Shown: positions 1-9,450, numbered from the stretch's first letter. The stretch is DNA of 64,000 nucleotides from Scilla litardierei (GCA_030789695.1 CM061141.1:325485938-325549937); one strand, 5' to 3'. The notes: a model not told the origin generated them from the sequence alone. Numbers and translations are program-made.

Positions 1-93
1 AGGATCCTTGCACAAGTTCATTCTAACTTCCTCGAAGCATCGCGCTTCGATTCGGACTTTGTTGTGCATGTTAGTTGGTACAAGAACAAGTAC

Positions 94-609
94 TGACCGA
101 CTAGATGGTGATCTAGTCGGTCGGCAACTGATCTTGGACCGACTAGTTTGATTCCTTAACTTCTTGTTCAGTACTGTTTACGGTTAGTCGGTCTACGTTG
201 ACTCACCGACCGACTAGTTTGTGAACTAGTCGGTCAGTGATGCTTCTTGGACCGACTAGTTGAGCTTTACTGTACATACCAATTTTCTCCTAAGCTACTG
301 TTCATCGTTTAGTCGGTCTAAGAACGTTTGGTGACCGACTAGTTGACAATCTAGTCGGTCAACTTTTGTTCTTGGACCGACTAAGTCACTTTGCATTCAG
401 ACTAAGTTATTTTGCCTCTTAGTCGGTCTACGTTCATTGGCTGACCGACTAGTTGTGAAACTAGTCGGTCAGACAGTCTTCTTGGACCGACTAGATTTCT
501 AGGTCTGAAATTCTATCTCTTCTCAGATCTACTCTTAGTCGGTCCACGTTGTTTGGCTGACCGACTAGTTGATGAACTAGTCGGTCAGTGATTGTTCTTT
601 GACCGACTA
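94..609. repeat. Palindrome array (TAGTCGGTC / GACCGACTA) in S1 5' LTR
   Basis: About 19 copies of the 9-mer TAGTCGGTC or its complement occur in about 515 bp. They are arranged as nested inverted pairs: an outer pair flanks an inner pair separated by only 6-8 bases, so each unit of roughly 110 bp can fold into a hairpin. The array stops about 55 bp before the TATA box. Palindromic repeats in LTRs are a described trait of Sireviruses; the motif here is specific to this family. Confidence 0.9.
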
Positions 610-664
610 ATTCTCCCAGATTTCTTTCCGTTGGAGATTGACCTAACTTGTTTTTATGGGACCC

Positions 665-672
665 TATAAATA
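665..672 (+). promoter_or_regulatory. TATA box of S1 5' LTR
   Basis: TATAAATA lies immediately after the palindrome array and is followed by a CT-rich leader. It marks the likely U3/R boundary, with transcription expected to start about 30 bp downstream. The same box is at 11452-11459 in the 3' LTR. Confidence 0.75.
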
Positions 673-1098
673 CGAACCTAGGTCATTTCTATCTGAAATA
701 GAGCTGCCATTAAGAGATTCATTGAGATCAAAAGAGATAGCTATTCTCCCTCAAATCTAAAGCTCTCTTCCTCACAAGAAACCCATTCTCTCTCATTTCT
801 AGATCTAGAGAGAAGCTTGTTCTTGGTGAGCTCTTCAAGCTATTGCTTGATCCAAGTCTCCAACTCTTCCCTAGGCACCCATTGCTGCTCATTTCCTTGG
901 TGCTAGGGCTTGGTGACTTCATCTTCCTCAAATCCTTCATTCCACCTATTGGGTAAGAAAAACTCAAGGTATAGGATTTTGTGGTAAGAGTATTTATTTC
1001 ATTTAAACTCTTTATATTGCTTATTGGCTCTCTCGGTTGTGAGAGAAGTTTGTGATCCCGGGTTGTGGGATTCACTTTGCCATTGCATGTATGATTTG

Positions 1099-1163
1099 AT
1101 CTTGTGAAGGTTTTTCACAAGATATTCATAGTGGAAATCTTGAGTTAGGGTTTCTAACTCAAG
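1099..1163 (+). other. Small hairpins near the 3' end of the S1 LTR
   Basis: Two inverted repeats stand in a row. At 1099-1123 there is a 10-bp stem with a 4-5 base loop. At 1139-1163 CTTGAGTTAG pairs perfectly with CTAACTCAAG around a 5-base loop. They lie in the transcribed part of the LTR and are kept in both LTRs of S1 and in S2. A structured RNA role in packaging or primer use is possible but is inference. Confidence 0.6.
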
Positions 1164-1412
1164 TATCCGGAGGGGATCCGGGTGGTTGGGACGTAGGATC
1201 ACCGGGAACAAGTCGGGGAGACTTGGGTGGATCCGAACCCATTAACTTCGTTTGTTAGCATTGTTAATTTCATTGTTGTCATTCAATTTAAGCTTCTGCA
1301 AATTGATTTGGTAGTTGTGTGCAATTTAATTTGGAATTATACGCCTTATTATTTTAAAGTACTATTCACCCCCCCTATAGTACTTGTGCAGTAGCTGGTA
1401 GGGCATTACATT

Positions 1413-1425
1413 TGGTATCAGAGCC
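1413..1425 (+). promoter_or_regulatory. Primer binding site, initiator Met tRNA (S1)
   Basis: TGGTATCAGAGCC starts two bases after the LTR end. It complements the 3' end of plant initiator methionine tRNA, the usual primer of Ty1/copia elements. Confidence 0.93.
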
Positions 1426-1437
1426 AGATACTCAGCT

Positions 1438-3678
1438 ATGTCTGCCAACGACAACAAGACCGTGCGTCCACCTTCCAACTATGACACCTTCAGGAACCGT
1501 GAAGGAGCATCTTCCGTGATGGAAGGACATTCCTCTACGAGGCCTCCATTCTTCAACGGTACCAACTACGGGTACTGGAAGTGTCGGATGGAAACCTTCC
1601 TCCGAAGTGCATCTTTATGGAGAACTACAATGAAGGAGTATATTGAACCCGAAGAAGAAGATTTTGAGAAATGGACTACCGCGGAGGTCGCCGCGGAGGT
1701 AAGCAATGCCAAGGCAATGAACGCCTTGCAATGTGCATTGGAGCCCGAGGATTTCAATAAGATATGCACATGTAAGAGTGCATATCAAATTTGGAACTCC
1801 CTCCTCATTCTACATGAAGGGACGAGTAGGGTAAGAGACTCTAAACTCGTAGTCGTAACCAAAGATTACGAAATGTTTCATATGCAACAGGGCGAGAAGA
1901 TGAAAGAATATTACGCTCGTTTCGTTGACATAATAAACGAGTTAGAGGCCCTCGGCAAGATCTACACTCAAAAGGAGAAGTGCTTAAAGCTTATTGAAGG
2001 ACTTTCCTCTTCTTGGGAAAAACGTACCTTCGCCATTGAGGAAGGTAATGACATGGACAAATATACCGTAGTTCAACTAATGGGTACCTTGATGTCATAC
2101 GAGGTACGCAAAGATAGCAAGGTGAAGCTACAAGAAAAGATGAAGTCATATTTGAACCTAGATGCGCCTAAGAAAAAGGCGATTGCATTCAAGGCGGCTT
2201 CATCCACCTCTACCGATGATGAAGAATCGGAAAACGAGTTGGACTTGGAGTCCATGGCACTCATGGCCAACAAGTTCAACCGTTTCTTCCGAAAGGGTAA
2301 CTTCAAACAAAAATCTAAGTTTACTTCTACTAACGCCTCTCCACCTTTGTGCTTTAAATGCAATAAGCCAGGACACATCAAAGCGGATTGTCCTCAAAAC
2401 AAGCAAAAGGAGAAGTGGAAGGCACCAAAGTATGACAAGTCCAAGAAGTACACGAAAGGAAACAAGAAGGGACTTGTCGGAGCTACCTTCACCGACTCCG
2501 AGGATTCCTCGAGCGGAGAGTCGGACGATGAGCAAGTGGAGCAAGCACATATGTGCTTCATGGCAAGAGAGGAGAACGATCAAGGATCCTCCTCTTCCGA
2601 TGATAGTGATGAAGAAAGCGATGAGGTAACGATGGATGATCTTAGAAATGCTAACTCTCAACTTTGGTCAAAATACACTAAGTTAGTAAATAGATATACT
2701 AAGGTAAAAGATGACCTAGCTAGCATTCAAACATCGCCTAAGAATATCATCACCAACAACGACACCGTTGTTGAAGAGTTAAGAAATGAGATTGTGAATC
2801 TCAAATCTAAACTTGAACATGCTAGCATTGAGGATGCGGAAGAACATGAGATAGCGGATTTAACTTCTCAAAACTCGACTTTGAGTATTGAGAACGAGAA
2901 TCTTAAATCTCGTGTTTATGTGCTCACTTCGCAAATATCCACTTTGGATACTTCTTTGCGTTCTCTCAAAGAGAAATATGAGAACACATTGGGCCGAATC
3001 AACGAATTCAACAAAGGTAAGGGCCATTTGGATAATATCCTAAAAGATTTACTTCCGGCCAAACACCACATTGGCTTGGGGTATATGATGGGAAATTCAT
3101 CCAAGTCGGTCACTACTTTTGTTAGGCCAACTTCCGAAGCCTCAACGAGTGGGAGCAAACACTCTATTGGTAGTTCATCTACCAATGGTGCTTCCACCTC
3201 GTCCACACCCTCTTTCGGAAAGAAACCCACTTTGGGTGGACCTCCAAAGAAGGGGCATGCTTACATGTACACTAATAACATGCCACGTAGGAACACACGT
3301 CCTACTCCACCGTCTCACACTTATGATGATTTTTATGCAACACATTCTCGGGCATGTGCACACCAAGTGAGACACCCTCACGCACGTGTTTCCACACATG
3401 CATATGTACACCCACCTCATCATATGAATAATTCTCTTCGTGCACCATTCCATCATGTCCCGTATGCCTATCCACAACATGCATCACGTAGAAATCAACG
3501 TAGCATGCATGCACCCAATAGGATGATGGCTCCCAAAATTTTCACTATTTGGAGCCCAAAGGACACAAGCATGGACGAAAAACAAATGTACATGAATGCT
3601 TATTTTTCGGATGTTGTGCATAGTAAGAATTATGTGGGGAAGTCTAAGTCCACTTGGACTTGGCTTCCTAAGGTCTAA
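1438..3678 (+). CDS. gag: Sirevirus Gag (S1), intact
   Basis: The 746-residue capsid protein starts at an ATG 12 bp after the primer site. The N-terminal half is a copia-type capsid region. A CCHC zinc knuckle (CFKCNKPGHIKADC) lies near residues 304-317. Acidic Ser-rich stretches follow, then a long coiled coil at about residues 400-535, and a tail very rich in His, Pro and Arg (about residues 620-690). Long coiled-coil Gags are typical of Sireviruses. The residues SIQT at 429-432 resemble a dynein light chain 8 binding site; LC8 interaction has been reported for Sirevirus Gags. The ORF is undamaged, unlike the frameshifted gag of S2. It ends in WLPKV, a point where related elements usually run on into pol. 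Confidence 0.93.
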   Translation: MSANDNKTVRPPSNYDTFRNREGASSVMEGHSSTRPPFFNGTNYGYWKCRMETFLRSASLWRTTMKEYIEPEEEDFEKWTTAEVAAEVSNAKAMNALQCALEPEDFNKICTCKSAYQIWNSLLILHEGTSRVRDSKLVVVTKDYEMFHMQQGEKMKEYYARFVDIINELEALGKIYTQKEKCLKLIEGLSSSWEKRTFAIEEGNDMDKYTVVQLMGTLMSYEVRKDSKVKLQEKMKSYLNLDAPKKKAIAFKAASSTSTDDEESENELDLESMALMANKFNRFFRKGNFKQKSKFTSTNASPPLCFKCNKPGHIKADCPQNKQKEKWKAPKYDKSKKYTKGNKKGLVGATFTDSEDSSSGESDDEQVEQAHMCFMAREENDQGSSSSDDSDEESDEVTMDDLRNANSQLWSKYTKLVNRYTKVKDDLASIQTSPKNIITNNDTVVEELRNEIVNLKSKLEHASIEDAEEHEIADLTSQNSTLSIENENLKSRVYVLTSQISTLDTSLRSLKEKYENTLGRINEFNKGKGHLDNILKDLLPAKHHIGLGYMMGNSSKSVTTFVRPTSEASTSGSKHSIGSSSTNGASTSSTPSFGKKPTLGGPPKKGHAYMYTNNMPRRNTRPTPPSHTYDDFYATHSRACAHQVRHPHARVSTHAYVHPPHHMNNSLRAPFHHVPYAYPQHASRRNQRSMHAPNRMMAPKIFTIWSPKDTSMDEKQMYMNAYFSDVVHSKNYVGKSKSTWTWLPKV

Positions 3679-3731
3679 TCCCTTGGACCCAATGACCTTG
3701 GGTACCATGATATGAAAGTGTCTATCTTTAG
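3673..3731 (+). other. Candidate 59-nt intron joining gag to pol (S1)
   Basis: The segment starts with GT after the last AAG codon of gag, contains the gag stop, and ends in ATCTTTAG directly before the open pol frame. Gag is in frame 1 and pol in frame 0, and removing exactly these 59 nt would fuse them in frame. S2 has the same borders with 60 nt (36893-36952), and removal would fuse its frames too. The pol frame has no ATG before the protease DSG motif, so it seems to need a fusion. At 59-60 nt this would be very short for a plant intron, so this is inference. Confidence 0.45.
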
Positions 3732-4409
3732 GTACTCAATGAAAAGAAAAAGGAAAGGAGCAACAAATTTAAATTTAGCTCCAAAGGGAATTGGATACTC
3801 GATAGCGGGTGCTCCAAACACATGACGGGTGACGCTCGTTTGCTCTCCAGAGTGGTTCCCATTGCGAATGGAAACCGCGTCGTATTTGGAGGCAACGAGA
3901 GCGGAACCATCATTGGTGTTGGTATAGTCGGTAACCCTTCTAAACCATTAATTAGTGATGTTTATCTTGTTAGTGGTTTAAATCATAATCTTATTTCAAT
4001 AAGCCAACTTTGTGACAAAGGTTACAAAGTTAGCTTTGTGAAAGGAGTGTGTCATATTTTGAGAAAGGATAATGAAAAATTATTATTTTCCGGAACTCGT
4101 CGTAAAGACATTTATATTTTGGATCTTCCTAAGTCATATGAACAATGTCTCGTTGCCAACACAAGTGAACAACACTTATGGCATCGACGCTTTGGACATG
4201 TGAACTTTGGAACACTATATAAGCTTTCAAAATTGAATTCTATTAAAGGTTTTCCGAAGCTTGTTTTTGAAAAGAAAAGTTTTTGTGATTGTTGTCAACG
4301 CGACAAGCTTCCTAAATCTTCATTTAAACCTAAGAAAAGCATCTCTACTAAAAGGCCACTAGAGCTATTACATCTAGATTTATTTGGGCCAACTAGAGTA
4401 TCTTGTTAG
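3732..4409 (+). pseudogene. pol: Sirevirus Pol, N-terminal part (protease, GAG-pre-integrase), S1
   Basis: The frame is open from 3732. It encodes the aspartic protease active site DSG (in [14 protein letters not shown], around 3790-3830) and the His/Cys zinc-binding region before integrase ([15 protein letters not shown], then CDCC). The frame stops at 4407-4409 because one base is missing near 4403 compared with S2, so the rest of pol is read in the next frame. This is a recent single-base lesion. Without correction the element could not make integrase or reverse transcriptase as part of this polyprotein. Confidence 0.88.
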
Positions 4410-6847
4410 GAAATGCAAGGTATGGACTTGTCATCGTAGATGACTATTCAAGATTTACTTGGGTATTTTCATTGTGTAATAAAAATGAAGCTTTTGAAAA
4501 CTTCACAATTTTTGTTAAGAAAGTACAAAATCTCTTAGGAACCACCATTGTCACTATTCGTAGTGATCATGGAGGTGAATTTGAGAATGAGTCTTTTGAG
4601 ACATTTTGTGATGAAGTTGGTATTACTCACACCTTCTCCTTCCCTCGTGCACCTCCTCAAAATGGTGTAGTTGAGAGAAAGAATAGGACGCTAGTGGAGT
4701 GTGCTCGCACTATGCTTGATGATAGCCAACTTGGCCATCAATTTTGGGCGGAAGCGGTACACACCGCTTGTTATGTGTTTAATAGAATACTTTTGAGGCC
4801 CGACACTAAACAAACTTGTTATGAATTGTTGTTTGGTAGGTTGCCTCAAGTCAAACATTTTCGTGTTTTTGGTTGGAAATGTTTTATTAAGAACACATAT
4901 GGTAGTTTGGACAAATTTGATCCAAGATCCGATGAGGGGATTTTTGTCGGATATTCTTCACGTAGCAAAGCCTACCGGATATTCAACAAACGAACCTCAA
5001 CGATCGAGGAATCGCTTCATGTCTCATTTAATGAAGGATTTGTTCCAACTAGAATTTCAAATGATAATGATTCTTTGGATGTTTTATGTGATTCATTTGA
5101 TAATTCTAAGTCTAATGATTCTATTGATTCTATTGAGACTAACCCAACTAATGAAGTTGTTGAGAATGTTCCTAGTGATCAAGGTATTCCCAAACGACTT
5201 CATACCATTCGTGACCATCCCCATGAGCAAGTCATTGGCAATATTCAAGATAGTGTCAAGACGAGATCGCAAGTCCACCACTTCGCACATTGTGCCTTTG
5301 CCTCATCAATAGAGCCAAAGAATATTAATGAAGCATGCGAAGATAGTGCTTGGATCTTAGCCATGGAGGAGGAGCTCATTCAATTCGAGAGGAATGAAGT
5401 TTGGGAGCTTGTTCCATTGCCATCGAAGAACCACACCGTCATAGGGACAAAGTGGATCTTCAAGAACAAAACCGACGAAAACCAAGTCGTCGTCCGGAAC
5501 AAAGCTCGGTTAGTAGCTCAAGGCTATCGTCAAGAGGAAGGTATCGATTTCGAAGAATCTTTCGCTCCGGTAGCTAGATTAGAATCAATTAGATTACTTT
5601 TGTCTTTTGCATGCCATAAGAATTTTAAATTATTTCAAATGGATGTTAAAAGTGCATTTCTAAACGGAGATGTCGTTGAGGAAGTTTACGTTTCTCAACC
5701 TCCGGGCTTCATAAATGAAAAATTTCCAAATCACGTTTTTAAACTAAAGAAAGCTCTTTATGGTTTGAGACAAGCTCCTCGAGCTTGGTATGATCGCCTA
5801 AAGAATTTTCTTTTGGATTTGAATTTTAAAATGGGTGAAGCCGATTCAACTCTTTTTATTAAGCATGCGAATAATGATATATTATTAGTTCAAATTTATG
5901 TTGATGATATCATTTTCGGTGCTACTAACTTCGCTCTTTGCGAAGAGTTTTCTAATGTTATGAAGGAACAATTTGAGATGAGCCACATGGGCGAACTCAA
6001 ATATTTCTTAGGTCTCCAAATTCGCCAATTGAACGATGCAATCTTCATCCACCAAACGAAGTACACGGTGGAGTTGCTAAAGCGATTTGGAATGGAGAAT
6101 GCCTCCGGGAAAAAGACTCCAATGAGCACGACTACGCATCTTGATAAAGATACGGGCGGAAAAGATGTAGACATTCGTCTATATCGAGGTATGATAGGTA
6201 GTTTACTTTATCTTACCGCAAGTAGGCCCGATATTATGTTTGCCGTATGTATATGTGCTCGTTATCAGTCTCAACCTAAGGATTCTCACTTAGTAGCGGT
6301 TAAACGTATTTTTCGCTATCTAAGTTACACTTTAGATTTTGGATTACTTTATCCGAGATCTAGCACATATGAGTTAGTCTCATATAGTGACGCTGATTAT
6401 GCGGGATGCAAATCCGACAGGAAAAGTACTAGTGGCACTTGCCATTTTCTAGGAAATTCTCTTGTCTCTTGGTTTTCCAAGAAGCAAAATTCGGTATCAC
6501 TTTCAACCACCGAGGCGGAATACATTGCCGCCGGTGCCGCGTGTGCCCAGGTTCTTTGGATGAGACACACATTGAAGGACTTTGGTATTCATTGTGATAC
6601 TAGCCCTATCATGGTGGATAACCAAAGTGCTATTTGTCTTTCAAAGAATCCGGTGCACCATTCCCGATCGAAACACATAGATGTCCGACACCATTTCTTA
6701 GATGATCATGTTGCTAAAAAGGACATCATTTTAGTGTACGTTGAAACCCAAAAGCAAATCGCCGATATTTTCACGAAACCCCTAAAGGAGGACTCCTTTG
6801 TGCGGTTGCGTCGAGAATTGGGGATTATGGGTGAATCCGAGATATAG
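4403..6847 (+). pseudogene. pol: Sirevirus Pol, C-terminal part (integrase, RT, RNase H), S1
   Basis: 814 open codons lie downstream of the frameshift. The integrase core has its DDE residues at about D14, D55 (in SDHGGEF) and E91. Reverse transcriptase covers about residues 360-600, with the catalytic YVDD box at 499-502. A copia RNase H follows ([12 protein letters not shown], then TTEAEY, then KHIDVRHHF). The product would copy element RNA into cDNA and insert it. The sequence is intact and nearly identical to S2, but it lacks its own ATG and is cut off from the protease by the frameshift. Confidence 0.93.
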
Positions 6848-7089
6848 GATTCATATTTAAATCCAATCATCTTGCATGCTAATATATTTCGCGATATTTC
6901 ATTCATGCTAGATTAATTGAATTTTTGGGAATTTTATGTGATTTATTTGAATTTATGATCGAATTCGTATTTCTATGTCATATTTAAGATTTCGACGTTT
7001 TATGGGGTAATTTAGATGACTAATGAGTGAGTTAGGATGTATCATCCAAGTGGTTTGTGAAGAGAAATCAAATTTCTACTTTTGGACTC

Positions 7090-7475
7090 TTCTAGTCGGT
7101 TTCAGTTCACTTGTCAACCGACTAGATGCTCATCTAGTCGGTCAGCAAATGAACTCAGACCGACTAGATCAAGCAAATATCCTTCTCCTATCTTTTTCTT
7201 TCGTTAGTCGGTCTTAGTACACTTTCCGACCGACTAGATTGAAAACTAGTCGGTCAGTAAGTATACTGCGACCGACTAAATCTAGCCCTAAAATTCACTC
7301 TGTGCCTCTGTTTCGTACTTAGTCGGTTCAAGCTCATTGACCGACCGACTAGATCGTAATCTAGTCGGTCAGTGCTTGAACTGTGACCGACTAAGTATGT
7401 TAGGGCAGTTGAGTCTTTTCTCTTCCAGACCGACTTATACACGTTTTCCTCCGACTAAAATCACTTTTAGTCGGT
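7090..7475. repeat. Internal palindrome array upstream of ORF3 (S1)
   Basis: About 14 copies of TAGTCGGTC/GACCGACTA, some with one mismatch, occur in the same nested inverted-pair layout as in the LTR, about 320 bp before the ORF3 start codon. This second array lies far from the LTRs, so it cannot be an LTR duplication artefact. S2 has the same array in the same position. Confidence 0.9.
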
Positions 7476-7660
7476 TTGTCTCTCCATCTCTCACTCGAAA
7501 ACCCAAAACCCCCTTCGAGCCCCTTCGCATTCCGTCGTCTCCGGCCGTTTCTCCGGCCATCGCCGCCGTCCGCCGCCGTCGACTCAGCCTCCTAGGTTTC
7601 TCCCTCCCTCTCCTAGGTCAATTTCTTGCCCTAGGGTTCGTTTTCACCTCCTAGGATTTC

Positions 7661-7757
7661 TAGGGTTTCGAAATTTCTCCTCTAGGGTTTGTGTGTTCGA
7701 TTTCATTTGGTCTTCTAGGGTTTTGTGCTAGCTTCTAGGTTTTGTGCTTAGGGTTGT
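7661..7757 (+). promoter_or_regulatory. Telo-box cluster in ORF3 leader (S1)
   Basis: TAGGGTTT occurs at 7661, 7683 and 7716, with a near copy at 7749, all within the 140 bp before the ORF3 ATG. Telo boxes (AAACCCTA) in plant promoters and leaders bind TRB-type factors and are common upstream of growth and translation genes. S2 keeps perfect copies at 32915, 32957 and 32988. Confidence 0.55.
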
Positions 7758-7794
7758 TGATCCTCCGTGATTACTTGCTTGTGCTCGTAGTGCT

Positions 7795-9450
7795 ATGGCT
7801 AAGACTCGCATTCCGATCACTTCTTCCGGGGCCTCTCCAATGACCGTAGAACAACCTACCGCTAGGAATCCCCCGAAACCTAAGCGTCGTGCCAAGTCTA
7901 CCCAAGCCTCTCCATCGTCGCCCCCTCTTAAGAAGCCTAGGACTGCATCCGTCAAGCCCCGTAAATCCAAGACCAAAAAGCCTATTCTTCATACTCCGGC
8001 TACTCCTACCGATTCCGATACTGAATTTATCCCTGAGGATGAGCCTAATAGGGAACCTACCCCACCTCCGAAGACCCGTAAGGCCAAGGGTAAAGCTCCT
8101 ATGCCAGTTGGCGGTGTAGACATATCGTTGTGCCGCGATGACCCTCAGTGTCTCGCCGCGTACAACCGTATAGAGCACTGTCCACTGTTGTTAGAGCATT
8201 ACGTTCAGTTCTCTGATTTCCTCGGCCTTGCTGATCTTCTGTCTTATAGTGGCCTTCTAGATTATCTCCGATACGACCCCAAGGCCAATCCCAAACCATA
8301 CCCTCGCCTCGTGAAATTGTTCTATGCCAACCGTATTCGAGGCCAGTACGACGCCAGCCACTCCATTGAGACGACTGTCTTGGGAACTCCTATAGTTCTC
8401 ACGGCAGAAATCTTGGGGGAGATCCTTGGTTGTGCGTCGTGTGGTCTTCTCCCCTCGGACATTTCTGTAGACGATATCTCTTCCTTGGACCAGTCTGTCC
8501 TTTCTGATATTTTCCAGGTTATCCCCTCCGCATTCATTGGTGTTCCTTCGAAATCTTTTAAGCCGAATGCGTGGGTTCTTAACCTGATCTTGAAATCATG
8601 TCTTCTCCCGAAATATGGATCCTCTTCACTTCCCTCTCAGCCATTTTTGAAGCTCATATACGCTCTTTTCTTGGGGTGCGAGATAAATTGGGCTCGCGTG
8701 ATACTCGATAAGATGGATTCTTTCGAGTGTATACGCAAGACCAATAAGTCTGCGCACATTCCATACCCCTGCTTGTTGACTCTCGTATTCCGTCATTTTC
8801 GAGTTCCTCTCCCTCCTGACGATGAGCGTCCTTTGGGTACGCCTCTGAACGCGACGGCCGTGAAGAAATCTTTAGCGGCTCTTCGTCACGTGCAGAGGTC
8901 TACCGCATCTGCTTCTCAGTCTACTCCATCAGCTGCTGCAGCCTCGTCTTCCCCTGCTACATTGGACGATGTCGTACGTCTACTTCGTCAGCACGACTCC
9001 CGTTTGGCTCGTACTGAGGAGGTCGTATGTCGTATGGCTCGTATGATGGGGATTGAGCTTCCTCCTTCGGTGTCTGAGGCCGAGGAGATGGACGATGAGG
9101 AGCTTGACGAGCTTGCTACTTCTTTTGCCCGTGGCGCTGAGGCCACTGCTGCTGCTGCTGCTGGTGTTTCCACTTCTGCTCCTGGAGTTGGCACCTCTAC
9201 CGGTGCTCCAGAGCCTTCTGCTTCAGCACTTCAGTCGTCTGAGCCTCCTGCTGACCCTGTTGCTGAGCCTGCTGATATTCCGGTTGACACTTCTGCTGTC
9301 GAGACCCTTGCTGCTGTAGAGCCTGTTCCTGAGATCTCGACTCCTGCCCCGACGATTCCATCTGTTGAGACGCCTCTACTCCCTGCAGATCCTGAGTCCA
9401 CTCCGTCGACTGGACCCACGGACGCTGCAGATCCTGCCTCCTCCTCGTGA
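7795..9450 (+). CDS. Sirevirus third ORF, plant-transposon-domain protein (S1)
   Basis: 551 residues start at an ATG. The N-terminus has three basic clusters typical of nuclear localisation signals (PKPKRRAK 27-34, PLKKPR 44-49, KPRKSKTKK 54-62). A globular domain follows at about 105-350 (DFLGLADLLSYSGLLDYL, then PRLVKLFYANRIRGQ, then LPPDDE) and resembles the 'putative plant transposon protein' family. After that comes a short acidic stretch and a long Ala/Pro/Ser/Thr-rich tail. Third ORFs of Sireviruses are often called envelope-like, but I see no signal peptide or membrane segment here, and the basic clusters point to the nucleus. Function unknown. The ORF is intact in both S1 and S2, which suggests selection. 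Confidence 0.85.
   Translation: MAKTRIPITSSGASPMTVEQPTARNPPKPKRRAKSTQASPSSPPLKKPRTASVKPRKSKTKKPILHTPATPTDSDTEFIPEDEPNREPTPPPKTRKAKGKAPMPVGGVDISLCRDDPQCLAAYNRIEHCPLLLEHYVQFSDFLGLADLLSYSGLLDYLRYDPKANPKPYPRLVKLFYANRIRGQYDASHSIETTVLGTPIVLTAEILGEILGCASCGLLPSDISVDDISSLDQSVLSDIFQVIPSAFIGVPSKSFKPNAWVLNLILKSCLLPKYGSSSLPSQPFLKLIYALFLGCEINWARVILDKMDSFECIRKTNKSAHIPYPCLLTLVFRHFRVPLPPDDERPLGTPLNATAVKKSLAALRHVQRSTASASQSTPSAAAASSSPATLDDVVRLLRQHDSRLARTEEVVCRMARMMGIELPPSVSEAEEMDDEELDELATSFARGAEATAAAAAGVSTSAPGVGTSTGAPEPSASALQSSEPPADPVAEPADIPVDTSAVETLAAVEPVPEISTPAPTIPSVETPLLPADPESTPSTGPTDAADPASSS

Larger units (their letters stand above)
1..1410 (+). repeat. 5' LTR of Sirevirus element S1 (left end outside window)
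   Basis: This is a direct repeat of 10788-12197. I see only two substitutions in 1,410 bp (positions 1297 and 1377 against 12084 and 12164), so the insertion is recent. The first 330 bp or so of the LTR lie left of the window, as judged from the complete 3' copy. It ends in CA at 1410, followed two bases later by an initiator-Met primer site. It contains a palindrome array, then a TATA box, then a CT-rich leader and several small hairpins near its 3' end. The short ORFs seen on its minus strand are not genes. Confidence 0.95.
6848..7794 (+). other. Spacer between pol and ORF3 (S1)
   Basis: This 947-bp non-coding stretch is AT-rich to about 7060, then carries the palindrome array, then a CT- and C-rich leader with several telo-box motifs, and ends at the ORF3 ATG. 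Its composition looks like a plant gene promoter and 5' leader. No canonical TATAAA is visible; CTTATAC near 7434 is the best weak candidate and recurs in S2. Confidence 0.7.

Noticed and set aside
94..609. CRISPR-like array
   Set aside because: The repeats are palindromic half-sites with variable short spacing inside a plant LTR; no cas genes and not a prokaryotic context.
728..1211. Minus-strand ORFs in the S1 LTR (repeated at 11515-11998 and 28958-29218)
   Set aside because: They lie in the leader of the LTR, occur in every LTR copy and have no protein features; the sense strand is the LTR transcript.
1413..1425. tRNA gene
   Set aside because: The tRNA-complementary sequences here (also 14099, 20381, 26825, 39189, 48802) are reverse transcription primer sites only; no cloverleaf is present.
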